DNA from: Methanocorpusculum sp.
GTDB taxonomy: Archaea > Halobacteriota > Methanomicrobia > Methanomicrobiales > Methanocorpusculaceae
Length of the DNA: 17,700 nt
Direction of reading: 5' to 3'
Assembly (NCBI GenBank): GCA_029986255.1
Contig: DALTYD010000020.1
Location: 1 to 17,700 of the forward strand
A model generated the notes under the pieces. The model was not told the DNA's origin, searched no databases, and saw only the letters and a list, made by a program, of their open reading frames with translations. Positions 1 through 6,928 of the stretch are shown here, piece by piece. Made by a program: the position numbers and the translations under genes. Every line of letters starts with the position of its first letter. The stretch's first letter is position 1.

Positions 1-117
1 ACTCCAGGAGCGTTTGTGCGTCTACCCACAATACTGCAATGCAAAATGGATATCACCAGAACTTCTGCCTTTGGTGGAGCGACTGATGAAACGGGTGTAT
101 GGATAAGTGTATCGTGA
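1..117 (+). CDS. C-terminal end of an unrecognised protein (partial)
   Basis: An open frame runs from the first base to a TGA at 115-117, giving the last 38 residues of a protein that begins outside the window. The tail is mixed hydrophilic and hydrophobic, with one Cys and no motif I recognise; it has the composition of a soluble domain rather than a membrane segment. It lies 39 bases upstream of purC on the same strand, so the two could be co-transcribed. The stop codon sits in the loop of a perfect 9-bp inverted repeat (102-128). No function is proposed. The frame could be fortuitous, since only 38 codons are visible. Confidence 0.5.
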   Translation, partial: TPGAFVRLPTILQCKMDITRTSAFGGATDETGVWISVS

Positions 118-128
118 TAACACTTATC
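102..128 (+). other. Hairpin across the stop codon of the upstream gene
   Basis: GATAAGTGT (102-110) and ACACTTATC (120-128) are exact reverse complements separated by 9 bases that contain the TGA stop at 115-117. The loop also holds TATC-GT-GATA, so an alternative, longer bulged stem is possible. No T-run follows, so it is not a simple U-tract terminator. It lies 28 bases upstream of the purC start and could be an mRNA-processing site, an operator, or a structure affecting purC translation. The pairing is seen; the role is inferred. Confidence 0.5.
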
Positions 129-156
129 ATACAATCTGTTCAATACGTATGACACA

Positions 157-870
157 ATGAAGCAGGGTGAACTCCTCTATCTGGGTAAGGCGAAGTCAGT
201 GTATTTGACTGACATACAGGATGAGCTTCTGATGGTGTTTCGTGATGATATTACTGCGTTTGATGGGAAAAAGAAGAATATTTTTTCAAAAAAAGGATGG
301 TACAATGCAAAAGTTTCGGCATACTTCTATTCTATTCTTGAAGCGGCAGGTATCCCTACGCATTTTCTTGCAACTGCAGCATCCAATGCACATCTGGTTC
401 GTAGACTTTCCATGTTCCCATTGGAGTTCATCGTCCGGAATCGTGCAGCAGGTTCTCTGGTGAGAAATTATGGTTTTGAAGAAGGTGAGTATTTGTCCCC
501 CCCATTGATTGTGATAGATATGAAAGATGATTTGCATCAAGACCCAATGATCTCGGATGAGATTATTGTGGCGCGTCATATTGCCACTCATGAGGAGATC
601 TTGGAGATCAAAAGATTAGCGCTAGAGATCAATGATGTTCTTCGAAAAAACCTTGCATCAAAGGACTTGGACTTAATTGATATGAAGTTTGAGTTTGGTC
701 GAGACAATGCGGGCATGATCCGATTGGGAGATGAGATCAGTATGGACTCTATGCGATTGTGGGATCATGGTGTTGTTGGGGCCTCTTTAGATAAGGATGT
801 GTACCGTCATGAGTTGGGTGATGTTAAGGAGACTTATGCCCAGGTTGCACAGCGTATATGCGGTGAGTAA
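157..870 (+). CDS. purC: SAICAR synthetase, purine biosynthesis
   Basis: Phosphoribosylaminoimidazole-succinocarboxamide synthase joins aspartate to CAIR using ATP in de novo purine synthesis, in the cytoplasm. The 237-residue product has the usual length of the single-domain family. It starts with the typical strand ELLYLGKAKSVY (residues 5-16), which carries the nucleotide-binding lysine region. VRNRAAGS (93-100), FEFG (178-181) and GDEISMDSMRLWD (191-203) are family signatures for substrate and metal binding. The start at ATG 157 leaves the standard short lead before the first strand; no strong Shine-Dalgarno site is visible before it. It follows the partial gene at 1-117 after 39 bases and a hairpin. 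The frame is intact. Confidence 0.97.
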   Translation: MKQGELLYLGKAKSVYLTDIQDELLMVFRDDITAFDGKKKNIFSKKGWYNAKVSAYFYSILEAAGIPTHFLATAASNAHLVRRLSMFPLEFIVRNRAAGSLVRNYGFEEGEYLSPPLIVIDMKDDLHQDPMISDEIIVARHIATHEEILEIKRLALEINDVLRKNLASKDLDLIDMKFEFGRDNAGMIRLGDEISMDSMRLWDHGVVGASLDKDVYRHELGDVKETYAQVAQRICGE

Positions 871-937
871 ACATTTTTTATTTCATGCCCTCTCCCTCCG
901 CCTTTTGCCAATCAAATTTAAAATCGATTTTTCCTGA

Positions 938-959
938 ATATATATATATATATATATAT
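938..959. repeat. (AT)11 dinucleotide tract
   Basis: Eleven uninterrupted AT units, followed by further near-repeats (ATGAATATATATGGATATG). It lies 68 bases after the purC stop and about 100 bases before the trkH remnant. It is a self-complementary simple repeat prone to slippage and cruciform formation, and it may also provide TATA-like promoter sequence. Confidence 0.9.
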
Positions 960-1055
960 GAATATATATGGATATGATCTGCTTCTTGATTATCCTATTT
1001 TATTCGTTGATTCCTTATCATTATATTTGATTAGGTTCGATCATCATATTCAAAA

Positions 1056-2558
1056 ATGGATCTCTTTTATGACCTTACAAGTGTTGGACACAATGTTGGT
1101 GCAGTTTTTCTCTTATTAGGTCTAACGACTCTTCTGCTACTTGGTATTGGAGTATATTATTAAGAATGGGCTGCGCACTCTTCGTGTTGGGACAGATCCT
1201 CTTTTTGTTTCTTCTTCTTGATGTTGTCCTTCAGTCGCAATTTTCGAAAAATGGTACATTTACACGGAACAGTCTGTCCATTGCTGTAACGGTGCTTATC
1301 TGGATTTTTGTCAATTTTCTTTGGTTTATTCCCTTCCTTTTTAACTGGAATGGGTTTCTGGTTGCAGTATTTGAGTCTATGTCGGGCATGGATTGGTACT
1401 GGACTTACTCTTGTCACCAATTTTGAGATGTTGCCTAAAACTCTGCTGTTCTGGCGTTCCTTTATGCAATAGATTGGAGGTATTGGCATAATCTCATTCA
1501 CGCTTACGATTGTCGATTGTTCTGGATTGTTTGCTCAAGGTCTTTATTTTTCCTCTTTTCTCTATAAAGGACATTTCAAGGAATTTATGCCACGTGTGGT
1601 TGCAATTGCAATTCAGATGTGGCGGAGATGTGGTGAATTTATGTAATACGGACGTTTATATCACCTCGTGCTATCATGGCGACTGGGATCTTTGGGATGT
1701 GATAAACGTTTCTTTTTGTACTATCTCCATAGGGCGGATGTCAATATATAATAATGGCATTTCTCATCTCCAGAATTTTTTCTGGAAATAATAGTAATTT
1801 CTATTATCTCTGCGGGTGCGTTTTCGTTCCATCTTTATTATTTCGTTTATACAAATTGTTCGCTCACAACCAACCTCTTTGTTCCGATTCTTGATCTGCT
1901 CATTTTGGTCTTCCCTCTCGTGTCTATAGTGATTACTTGTGATTTCGTATTGTTTTACGATTACATTCTGAGTGATGTTGTGCGAGAGATATTCTTTATG
2001 GCAGGAGCTGTGATTAGTCCAATTGGATGTCAAAATATCACTATGGTTGGATGGAGTGCGGAGATAATTCTGTTTTTTGCGGTGTTTGCTCTCATTGAGG
2101 TGGGTGTTGGTAGTGTTCAAACTTGTCCGCGTTCTGGTGTTATTTGAGGCGATGTTCTGGTGGCTTTAAAAGAACATTATCAGTTCACGTGCCTCTCCGC
2201 GCACTGCATCATGAAGGTGACCTATTGTGGAGATGGGTGCCGCCAATCTGTTAATTGTCAAATCTCTGCTTTTGATATTTTTGTATATTGTTTTGGTTTT
2301 TTTTTACGTTGTCTCTCTTCTTCATGGTCCTTATCTCTCTAAAAATGTTATTGGGACTATGTATGATGTATTTAGTTGTCTTGGCAACAATAGCAGTACA
2401 TCAGGCCTGATTGGTCCGAACATGCCAGATTATTCCAAAGTGTTAATGTATATTGTATTGTAATGTGGATTGGAAGATTAGAGATCATTCCAGTTATTAT
2501 ATTCTTTTGGGGATCATTCCGTAAATTTGAATGGTGTATAGGATGTAGTTCGTTGTGA
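1056..2558 (+). pseudogene. trkH: Decayed TrkH-family potassium transporter
   Basis: Pieces of one TrkH protein (the K+-translocating membrane subunit of the Trk system) appear in order but in changing frames. The start at 1056 reads MDLFYDLTSVGHNVGAVF and stops at TAA 1161. Frame 2 then gives an IWIFVNFLWFIPFLF-type helix and FESMSGM (to about 1390). Frame 3 resumes with GTGLTLVTNFEMLPK and LLFWRSFMQ-stop-IGGIGII, where TAG at 1470-1472 replaces the expected Trp of the family's WRS..QW-GG motif; the next stop is TAA 1644. Frame 1 holds DVINVSFCTIS and MSIYNNGISHLQNFFW (to 1791). Frame 3 then covers 1788-2147 (VVREIFFMAGAVIS, WSAEIILFFAVF). Frame 1 covers 2227-2463 (MYDVFSCLG, MPDYSKVLMYIV), and frame 3 ends with MWIGRLEIIPVII, the TrkH C-terminal signature. 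At least five frame changes plus stops mean no functional protein. No trkA partner is visible. Confidence 0.85.
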
Positions 2559-2593
2559 AAGTTGAATTTTTTTGAAAGATAGTTTGTTCCAGG

Positions 2594-2605
2594 TTAAAAT
2601 ATATG
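2594..2605 (+). promoter_or_regulatory. Putative TATA box of the nitrogenase-like operon
   Basis: TTAAAATATATG lies about 30-38 bases before the ATG at 2632. With the usual archaeal spacing of about 25 bases, transcription would start a few bases before the ATG, giving a leaderless or very short-leader mRNA. This fits the lack of a properly spaced Shine-Dalgarno site. Position and composition are seen; promoter function is inferred. Confidence 0.4.
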
Positions 2606-2631
2606 AGACATGCAAACCAAATAGATTGTGA

Positions 2632-3438
2632 ATGAGACAGATAGCTCTCTATGGGAAGGGAGGTATTGGGAAATCTACAACTTCTGCGAACCTTTCTGCG
2701 GCACTTTCGGAGATGGACCTAGATGTTCTTCAAATTGGTTGTGATCCAAAACATGATAGTACCCGAATGTTGATGCATGGGCGTTGGATTCCTACAGTTT
2801 TAGAACAAATGTATGAAAAAAAGGATCTTACCTCTGATGATGTTATTTTCATTGGATTTGGAGGTGTCCGATGCGTTGAGGCGGGGGGTCCAGATCCTGG
2901 TATCGGGTGTGCTGGACGTGGTATTATTGCCACGTTTCAGTTGCTTGAGAAGATGAAAGCACTGTATGGCGATGTAGTCGTGTATGATGTATTGGGTGAT
3001 GTGGTATGTGGAGGGTTTGCATTGCCGATGCGTGATGGATATGCGCAGGAGGTGTATCTGGTGACAAGTGGCGAGTTAATGAGTTTGTATGCTGCAAATA
3101 ATATTTGTAAGGCGATTGCTCGTCTCTCGCAGCGAAGTACGGCACAATGTCGGCTAGGTGGTGTTATCTGTAATTCGAAGAATATGGATAATGAGTGTGA
3201 ACTTGTTGCAGAATTTGCAGAGCGTATTGGTTCAAATATGATTCAATTTATTCCTCGGGATAAAATGGTACAGGCAGCTGAGGTGAACCGGATGACGGTT
3301 ATTGAGCATGCATCCCAGTCACACCAAGCCGATGTCTACCGAACTCTTGCAAAGAGGATTCTCTCCAATGATGATCTGCATATTCCTAAAGCTCTTGAAA
3401 TAGATGAGTTGGAAGATCTTGCCCGAGAGTATTTGTGA
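2632..3438 (+). CDS. NifH-like ATP-dependent iron-sulfur reductase component
   Basis: A homodimeric P-loop [4Fe-4S] protein of the NifH/CfbC/BchL superfamily, expected to pass low-potential electrons to the catalytic partner in an ATP-dependent way. The 268 residues show the P-loop GKGGIGKS (8-15), switch I with GCDPKHDST (36-44), cluster ligand Cys93 in GIGCAGRG, and Cys126 in DVLGDVVCGGFA (119-130, switch II). AANNI and FIPRDKMVQAAEVNRMTVIE are further family blocks. GCDPKHDST carries His where my recollection of NifH and CfbC has Ala. The sequence otherwise resembles CfbC, the F430 reductase component, but the gene is followed by two NifD/K-like genes rather than one cfbD, so I do not call it cfbC. 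It overlaps the next gene by 35 bases. Confidence 0.93.
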   Translation: MRQIALYGKGGIGKSTTSANLSAALSEMDLDVLQIGCDPKHDSTRMLMHGRWIPTVLEQMYEKKDLTSDDVIFIGFGGVRCVEAGGPDPGIGCAGRGIIATFQLLEKMKALYGDVVVYDVLGDVVCGGFALPMRDGYAQEVYLVTSGELMSLYAANNICKAIARLSQRSTAQCRLGGVICNSKNMDNECELVAEFAERIGSNMIQFIPRDKMVQAAEVNRMTVIEHASQSHQADVYRTLAKRILSNDDLHIPKALEIDELEDLAREYL

Positions 3439-4465
3439 AACGCGAATGGCGGGATGCACCCTAACCGGTGCCCTGTCTATTGCCTGTTTTATTCCAGGAG
3501 CGATAGCTGTGGTGCATGCCCCTCTTGGTTGTGTACATCAGGTGTTTTCGATGTTGCATGCAATGGCAAATGATCATGACACTTGGATTGTTCCAGAGAT
3601 TATTGTTTCTGGGATTTCCGATCGTGAGGTCATTTTTGGAGGGGAAGAATGTTTGTATGATGCGTTAACCCAGGCAGCGGAGCGGGGTCCTGATATGATA
3701 ATGGTGGTCACATCTTGTGTACCCGAAACTATTGGGGATGACTGTCGTGCTGTGTGTGCACGTCATCCCTATTCGGATCGTATTGTGTATATACACACAT
3801 CTGGGTTTCTTGGAGGCAGTGCAAAAGACGGGGAAAATGCAGTGCTTTCGGCGCTTATTTCCAATTCCCCTGTTGGTGTGCCTGTTCCGGGAACAATTGC
3901 ACTAGTCGGTGAAAAAAATCTGGAGTCTGAGGTGGATGAGAACTATAAGGAGGTGGAGCGTTTGCTTACTCGATTAAACCTGCGAATTATCGTTCGGTTC
4001 TGCAGAAATTGTGACTATGCAACTCTGATGCACATTGGAACGGTTGCGTGTTTCATTTTGCGTGATGAACGGGTTGCTGATCTGAGGATCCTGATCGAAA
4101 AACGGTTTTGCCGTCGGGTAATTTCTGAGTTCCCTCGTGGGTTGTTGAATAGCCTATCGTTTTTGCGTGAAGTGGGTGAGGCATGCAATGTTTCAGAAGA
4201 AATAATTTTTTCAGCAATTGAGGAGGAAAAAGCATTTCAGGATGCAATGTTAAAACGATTTACTTGCCTTTGTGGGAAAACGGTGTTCCTGGGTGCTGAA
4301 CCATTTGCAGGTACAACTGCGATTGCTCGTGAAGCAATTGTTCGATTGGGTATGCGAGAGCATGCGGACGGTTTTTTAATTAGATTACCGTTTTATCTCC
4401 CGATTGGAACTTATGGGGTTGAAAAAATGCTGTACATGTGGCGAAGAGCGATGCGTAATGGGTGA
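3404..4465 (+). CDS. Nitrogenase component 1-like subunit (NifD-like), substrate unknown
   Basis: A 353-residue catalytic-subunit homologue of the NifD/NifE/BchN superfamily, presumably pairing with the next gene product and reduced by the preceding NifH-like protein. Cys18 (AGCTLTGA), Cys43 (HAPLGC) and Cys105 (TSCVPETIGDD) sit where NifD has its three bridging-cluster cysteines (spacing 25 and 62, compared with 26 and 66 in NifD). A later ALVGEKNL...LLTRLNLRIIVRF block and the C-terminal LPFYLPIGTYGVEKML resemble the PIG-G motif of BchN-type proteins. The first 14 codons overlap the upstream gene. I keep ATG 3404 because residues ESICxT..xGC align with ETVCTN..PC of the downstream paralogue; ATG 3446 is the alternative and has GTGA 7 bases upstream. 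I see no counterpart of the FeMo-cofactor ligands, so a true nitrogenase is unlikely. Confidence 0.88.
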   Translation: MSWKILPESICETRMAGCTLTGALSIACFIPGAIAVVHAPLGCVHQVFSMLHAMANDHDTWIVPEIIVSGISDREVIFGGEECLYDALTQAAERGPDMIMVVTSCVPETIGDDCRAVCARHPYSDRIVYIHTSGFLGGSAKDGENAVLSALISNSPVGVPVPGTIALVGEKNLESEVDENYKEVERLLTRLNLRIIVRFCRNCDYATLMHIGTVACFILRDERVADLRILIEKRFCRRVISEFPRGLLNSLSFLREVGEACNVSEEIIFSAIEEEKAFQDAMLKRFTCLCGKTVFLGAEPFAGTTAIAREAIVRLGMREHADGFLIRLPFYLPIGTYGVEKMLYMWRRAMRNG

Positions 4466-5579
4466 GACTGTCTGCACGAACCCTGTATGGCCATGTGCAA
4501 TGACGGGAGCTGTGGCGACTCTCGCGGGATTCACAGATCTGTGTGTGATAATTCATGGTTCTTCTGGTTGCTACTATTATCCTCGCTCATTGTTGAAGAT
4601 TCCTCTCTTCAGTACTCTGTTGTTGGACTCAGAGATTGTGTTTGGGACGGTCGATCGACTTCGCGAGGTGGTGGAAGAGGTTGCTAAAACTGGTCGACCG
4701 ATTGCGGTGGTAAATACTTGTGTTCCTGCGCTAATCGGTGAGGATTTAGAAATGGCGATTTCAAAGACTACGGCGATGTTTGTAGATGCACCTGGTTTTT
4801 GTGGGAATGCTGAAGAAGGTGCAAAAAGGGCAATTTTTGCGATGAATCCTGAGATTTCAGCAGAAAAATCAGGTATCAATATTGATGGAATTAATCTTCT
4901 GGATTTGTTCTGGCGTGGTAATTTGTATGAGATGGAGCGCTTGATCGGTTTGCTTGGGATTTCTGTTGCAGTGAGGTTCTGTTGCGATACATGGAATAAT
5001 CTCCAAAGAGGTGCTTCGCCTGTTACAATATCAGCCAATTCTTCGTATGAGTCTAATGTGGGTGAATGTCTTGGCAGTGCTCTGTTTTTGGATATTCCTG
5101 ATCTTGTTGATCGAGTGCTTATGCGGTTTCCAAATGCGAATGTGGATGCTGTACTTGCAGATTGGCAACGGGCTGATGAACAAATGTTTTATTTTTGTGA
5201 TAAGTATTTGCGGAAGTATACGCCTCCTGTCGTTGCGATTGCAGCGCAAGAAAGCTATGCATTGTTTGCAAAGAAGATGATGAAACGATACTTTGGATCA
5301 GATGTGCCTGTAATATTTACTCGTGATCGAGGTATGACTGGTACGTCTTACTCAGTGAATTCTATGGAAATCAATGCAGCTGTTGCAGCTGCAGAACCCG
5401 ATTTGATCCTTGGTTCAACATTTGAAGCTGCAGGATATCAGCGTGCAGCATTCTTTGGAATAACCCCTCCAAATAAAAGTCGTATTTCTGTTGCTGCGTT
5501 GCCTCTTGTAGGTATTGAAGGTGGACTTGTCCTGATCGAGGGAGTACTTAATGCGCTTATGAATTTCCATACCGACTAA
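4458..5579 (+). CDS. Nitrogenase component 1-like subunit (NifK-like), substrate unknown
   Basis: The second NifD/K superfamily subunit, 373 residues from ATG 4458, whose start overlaps the upstream stop as ATGGGTGA. Counting from this start, Cys13 (WPCAMTGA), Cys38 (HGSSGC) and Cys88 (NTCVPALIGED) match the three cluster cysteines, and an additional Cys6 (ETVC) aligns with Cys11 of the partner. Later blocks INLLD, EMERLIGLLGISVAVRF and the C-terminal EPDLILGSTFE and GITPPNKSR followed by PLVGIEGGLVLIE are family-typical. The frame stays open upstream to a TTG at 4404 (in-frame ATG at 4413), which would add a KKCCTCGEERC cysteine cluster inside the overlap, so the start is uncertain. Together with the two upstream genes it makes a complete H-D-K set. 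It ends 56 bases before the convergent tldE. Confidence 0.88.
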   Translation: MGETVCTNPVWPCAMTGAVATLAGFTDLCVIIHGSSGCYYYPRSLLKIPLFSTLLLDSEIVFGTVDRLREVVEEVAKTGRPIAVVNTCVPALIGEDLEMAISKTTAMFVDAPGFCGNAEEGAKRAIFAMNPEISAEKSGINIDGINLLDLFWRGNLYEMERLIGLLGISVAVRFCCDTWNNLQRGASPVTISANSSYESNVGECLGSALFLDIPDLVDRVLMRFPNANVDAVLADWQRADEQMFYFCDKYLRKYTPPVVAIAAQESYALFAKKMMKRYFGSDVPVIFTRDRGMTGTSYSVNSMEINAAVAAAEPDLILGSTFEAAGYQRAAFFGITPPNKSRISVAALPLVGIEGGLVLIEGVLNALMNFHTD

Positions 5580-5635
5580 AAAAAATGAGTTTTTCCATAA
5601 ATTTTTTTGAGATATATACAATAATAATATCCATT
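5580..5635. terminator. T-rich convergent intergenic stretch
   Basis: Between the stops of the NifK-like gene and of tldE lie an A8 run, GAGTTTTT and an ATTTTTTTG run on the plus strand. Oligo-T tracts terminate archaeal transcription without a hairpin, so this probably ends the operon from the left; the A8 run near 5578-5585 would act the same way for tldE on the other strand. This is inferred from composition only. Confidence 0.4.
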
Positions 5636-6928
5636 TTATCCAATAACTTGTTGGGATGAAATACGCATTTTGGGGACTATTGCATCATCATAGACTTTTG
5701 TCTCAGCACTGATACCTTCGATCTGCTGTAGCATATCAAACACATTTCCGGCAATCATCGCTTTTTTTACGGGATTCACAAAATCCCCATTATCCATCAT
5801 GAAAGCGTTTGCAACCTCTACAGAAAACTCTCCTGTTAGGGGATTTGCTGTGTGGGCTCCTATGACTCCGCGGACAAAGAGGCATGGTTCAATGGTAACA
5901 TCACAGATGTTGCCTGATACCCGCAGACAATGTGGCGAGATATGTGTCGTACCGTTTTCATTGCGAAGTGCGTGACCTGTGGATACTGTATGTGCTTTTG
6001 CCGCTGTTTTACAGTCATAAAGGAATGAGCAGAGTACCCCATCTTCAAGAATACTACAACGAGATGTAGGCGTCCCTTCCGTATCAAATCTTCGCATGCT
6101 GTTTCCTAAGGGATCCATTGGCCTATCCTCGATAGATATTGATGAGTCGGAGACTGTTTCACCGAGTTTTCCAGTGAACACTGATTTATCCATCAAAACA
6201 TTTTTTCCGTTCACTGCTTCCGTAAACAATTCCAGGATCAGAGAATCCACCACTTGTTCCGAAAAAACAATATCGCATTTTTTGGTTGGTACTGCAACTC
6301 CATTGCGGGATGCGGTTGCCCAGAATGTTGCTTGTTCTCCAATTTTTTCTGGTTCAATTCTAGATAGGAACGGTGATGTGTCATACTCATAACCTGTTGA
6401 TCCTTCCGAAATTGCTTCAATTCCTAGGGATATGCTGGTTACTTGTCGTTTGTATTGGATACCGTGGCTATTCTCTAAAATTGATGCTCCTTTAGAAAGA
6501 GATACGTCAGCCGTTACTACCCGTGCCTCTGGATGAAGTAATGCACCCTCATTTATCCGTGCGAGAAGAGCCGATGCCGTATCTGGTTCTATTGAAAGAT
6601 TCGGGTCGAATGGTTCATTTCCATTTGGAAGGCTTTTTGGGTTAGGTAGTCCCTTCCACCCATCAATTGGTTCGGAAAGTTTTGCAGAAGACACGGCTGT
6701 GGAAAGACAGTTTTCCCATCGTGATGGTTCTGACGTTGTTGAAATGCCTATCCGCCCATCTGTAATGACCCTGATATAGATGGATGTTCCTGCATGCTCA
6801 GAAACTGATGCAATCTCCTTATTTCGTTGTTCCACCGATAGATTTTCACTAGTAAGAATAAGAATCTCCGCTTCATCTGTGATTTTTTCACTTTTCCTGA
6901 GAATTGCATCAATATCTACCTCAGGCAT
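5636..6928 (-). CDS. tldE: TldE/PmbA-family subunit of the TldD-TldE peptidase
   Basis: TldE (PmbA) is the non-catalytic half of the TldD-TldE heterodimer, which in bacteria trims modified peptides such as microcin B17 and its leaders; archaeal substrates are not established. The 430-residue product has the family fold blocks and lacks an HExxxH motif. C-terminal blocks include a FVRGVIGAHTANPLTGEFSVE-type segment (about residues 355-375), matching the family's GxxAxxxxGxFSxx signature. I choose ATG 6928 because it has a good Shine-Dalgarno, AGGTGGT, 7 bases upstream; a GTG at 6940 is in frame but lies before that site. The start overlaps the tldD stop as ATGCCTGA, implying translational coupling. 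The two are read as one unit on the minus strand. Confidence 0.93.
   Translation of the reverse strand: MPEVDIDAILRKSEKITDEAEILILTSENLSVEQRNKEIASVSEHAGTSIYIRVITDGRIGISTTSEPSRWENCLSTAVSSAKLSEPIDGWKGLPNPKSLPNGNEPFDPNLSIEPDTASALLARINEGALLHPEARVVTADVSLSKGASILENSHGIQYKRQVTSISLGIEAISEGSTGYEYDTSPFLSRIEPEKIGEQATFWATASRNGVAVPTKKCDIVFSEQVVDSLILELFTEAVNGKNVLMDKSVFTGKLGETVSDSSISIEDRPMDPLGNSMRRFDTEGTPTSRCSILEDGVLCSFLYDCKTAAKAHTVSTGHALRNENGTTHISPHCLRVSGNICDVTIEPCLFVRGVIGAHTANPLTGEFSVEVANAFMMDNGDFVNPVKKAMIAGNVFDMLQQIEGISAETKVYDDAIVPKMRISSQQVIG

Noticed and set aside
938..980. AT-rich tract as a replication origin element
   Set aside because: There is no ORB-type repeat and no cdc6/orc1 gene nearby; a simple dinucleotide repeat is the adequate description.
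1764..2120. 118-codon minus-strand open frame over the trkH remnant
   Set aside because: Asn/Arg/His-rich translation without motifs; the opposite strand shows clear TrkH segments.
2632..4465. F430 biosynthesis pair cfbC-cfbD
   Set aside because: The H protein is CfbC-like, but the second gene lacks the N-terminal HPRPSSIVAALY-type start that I recall for CfbD, and a third NifK-like gene is tightly coupled. It remains an alternative to be tested by phylogeny.
4577..5038. 153-codon minus-strand open frame inside the NifK-like gene
   Set aside because: It is fully antisense to a conserved gene, has low-complexity Ser/Thr-rich composition and no motif.
2632..5579. Molybdenum nitrogenase nifHDK
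   Set aside because: The subunits are much shorter than NifD and NifK (about 480-520 residues), no cofactor-ligand Cys/His region is apparent at the C-termini, and no nifE, nifN, nifB or nifI genes are nearby.
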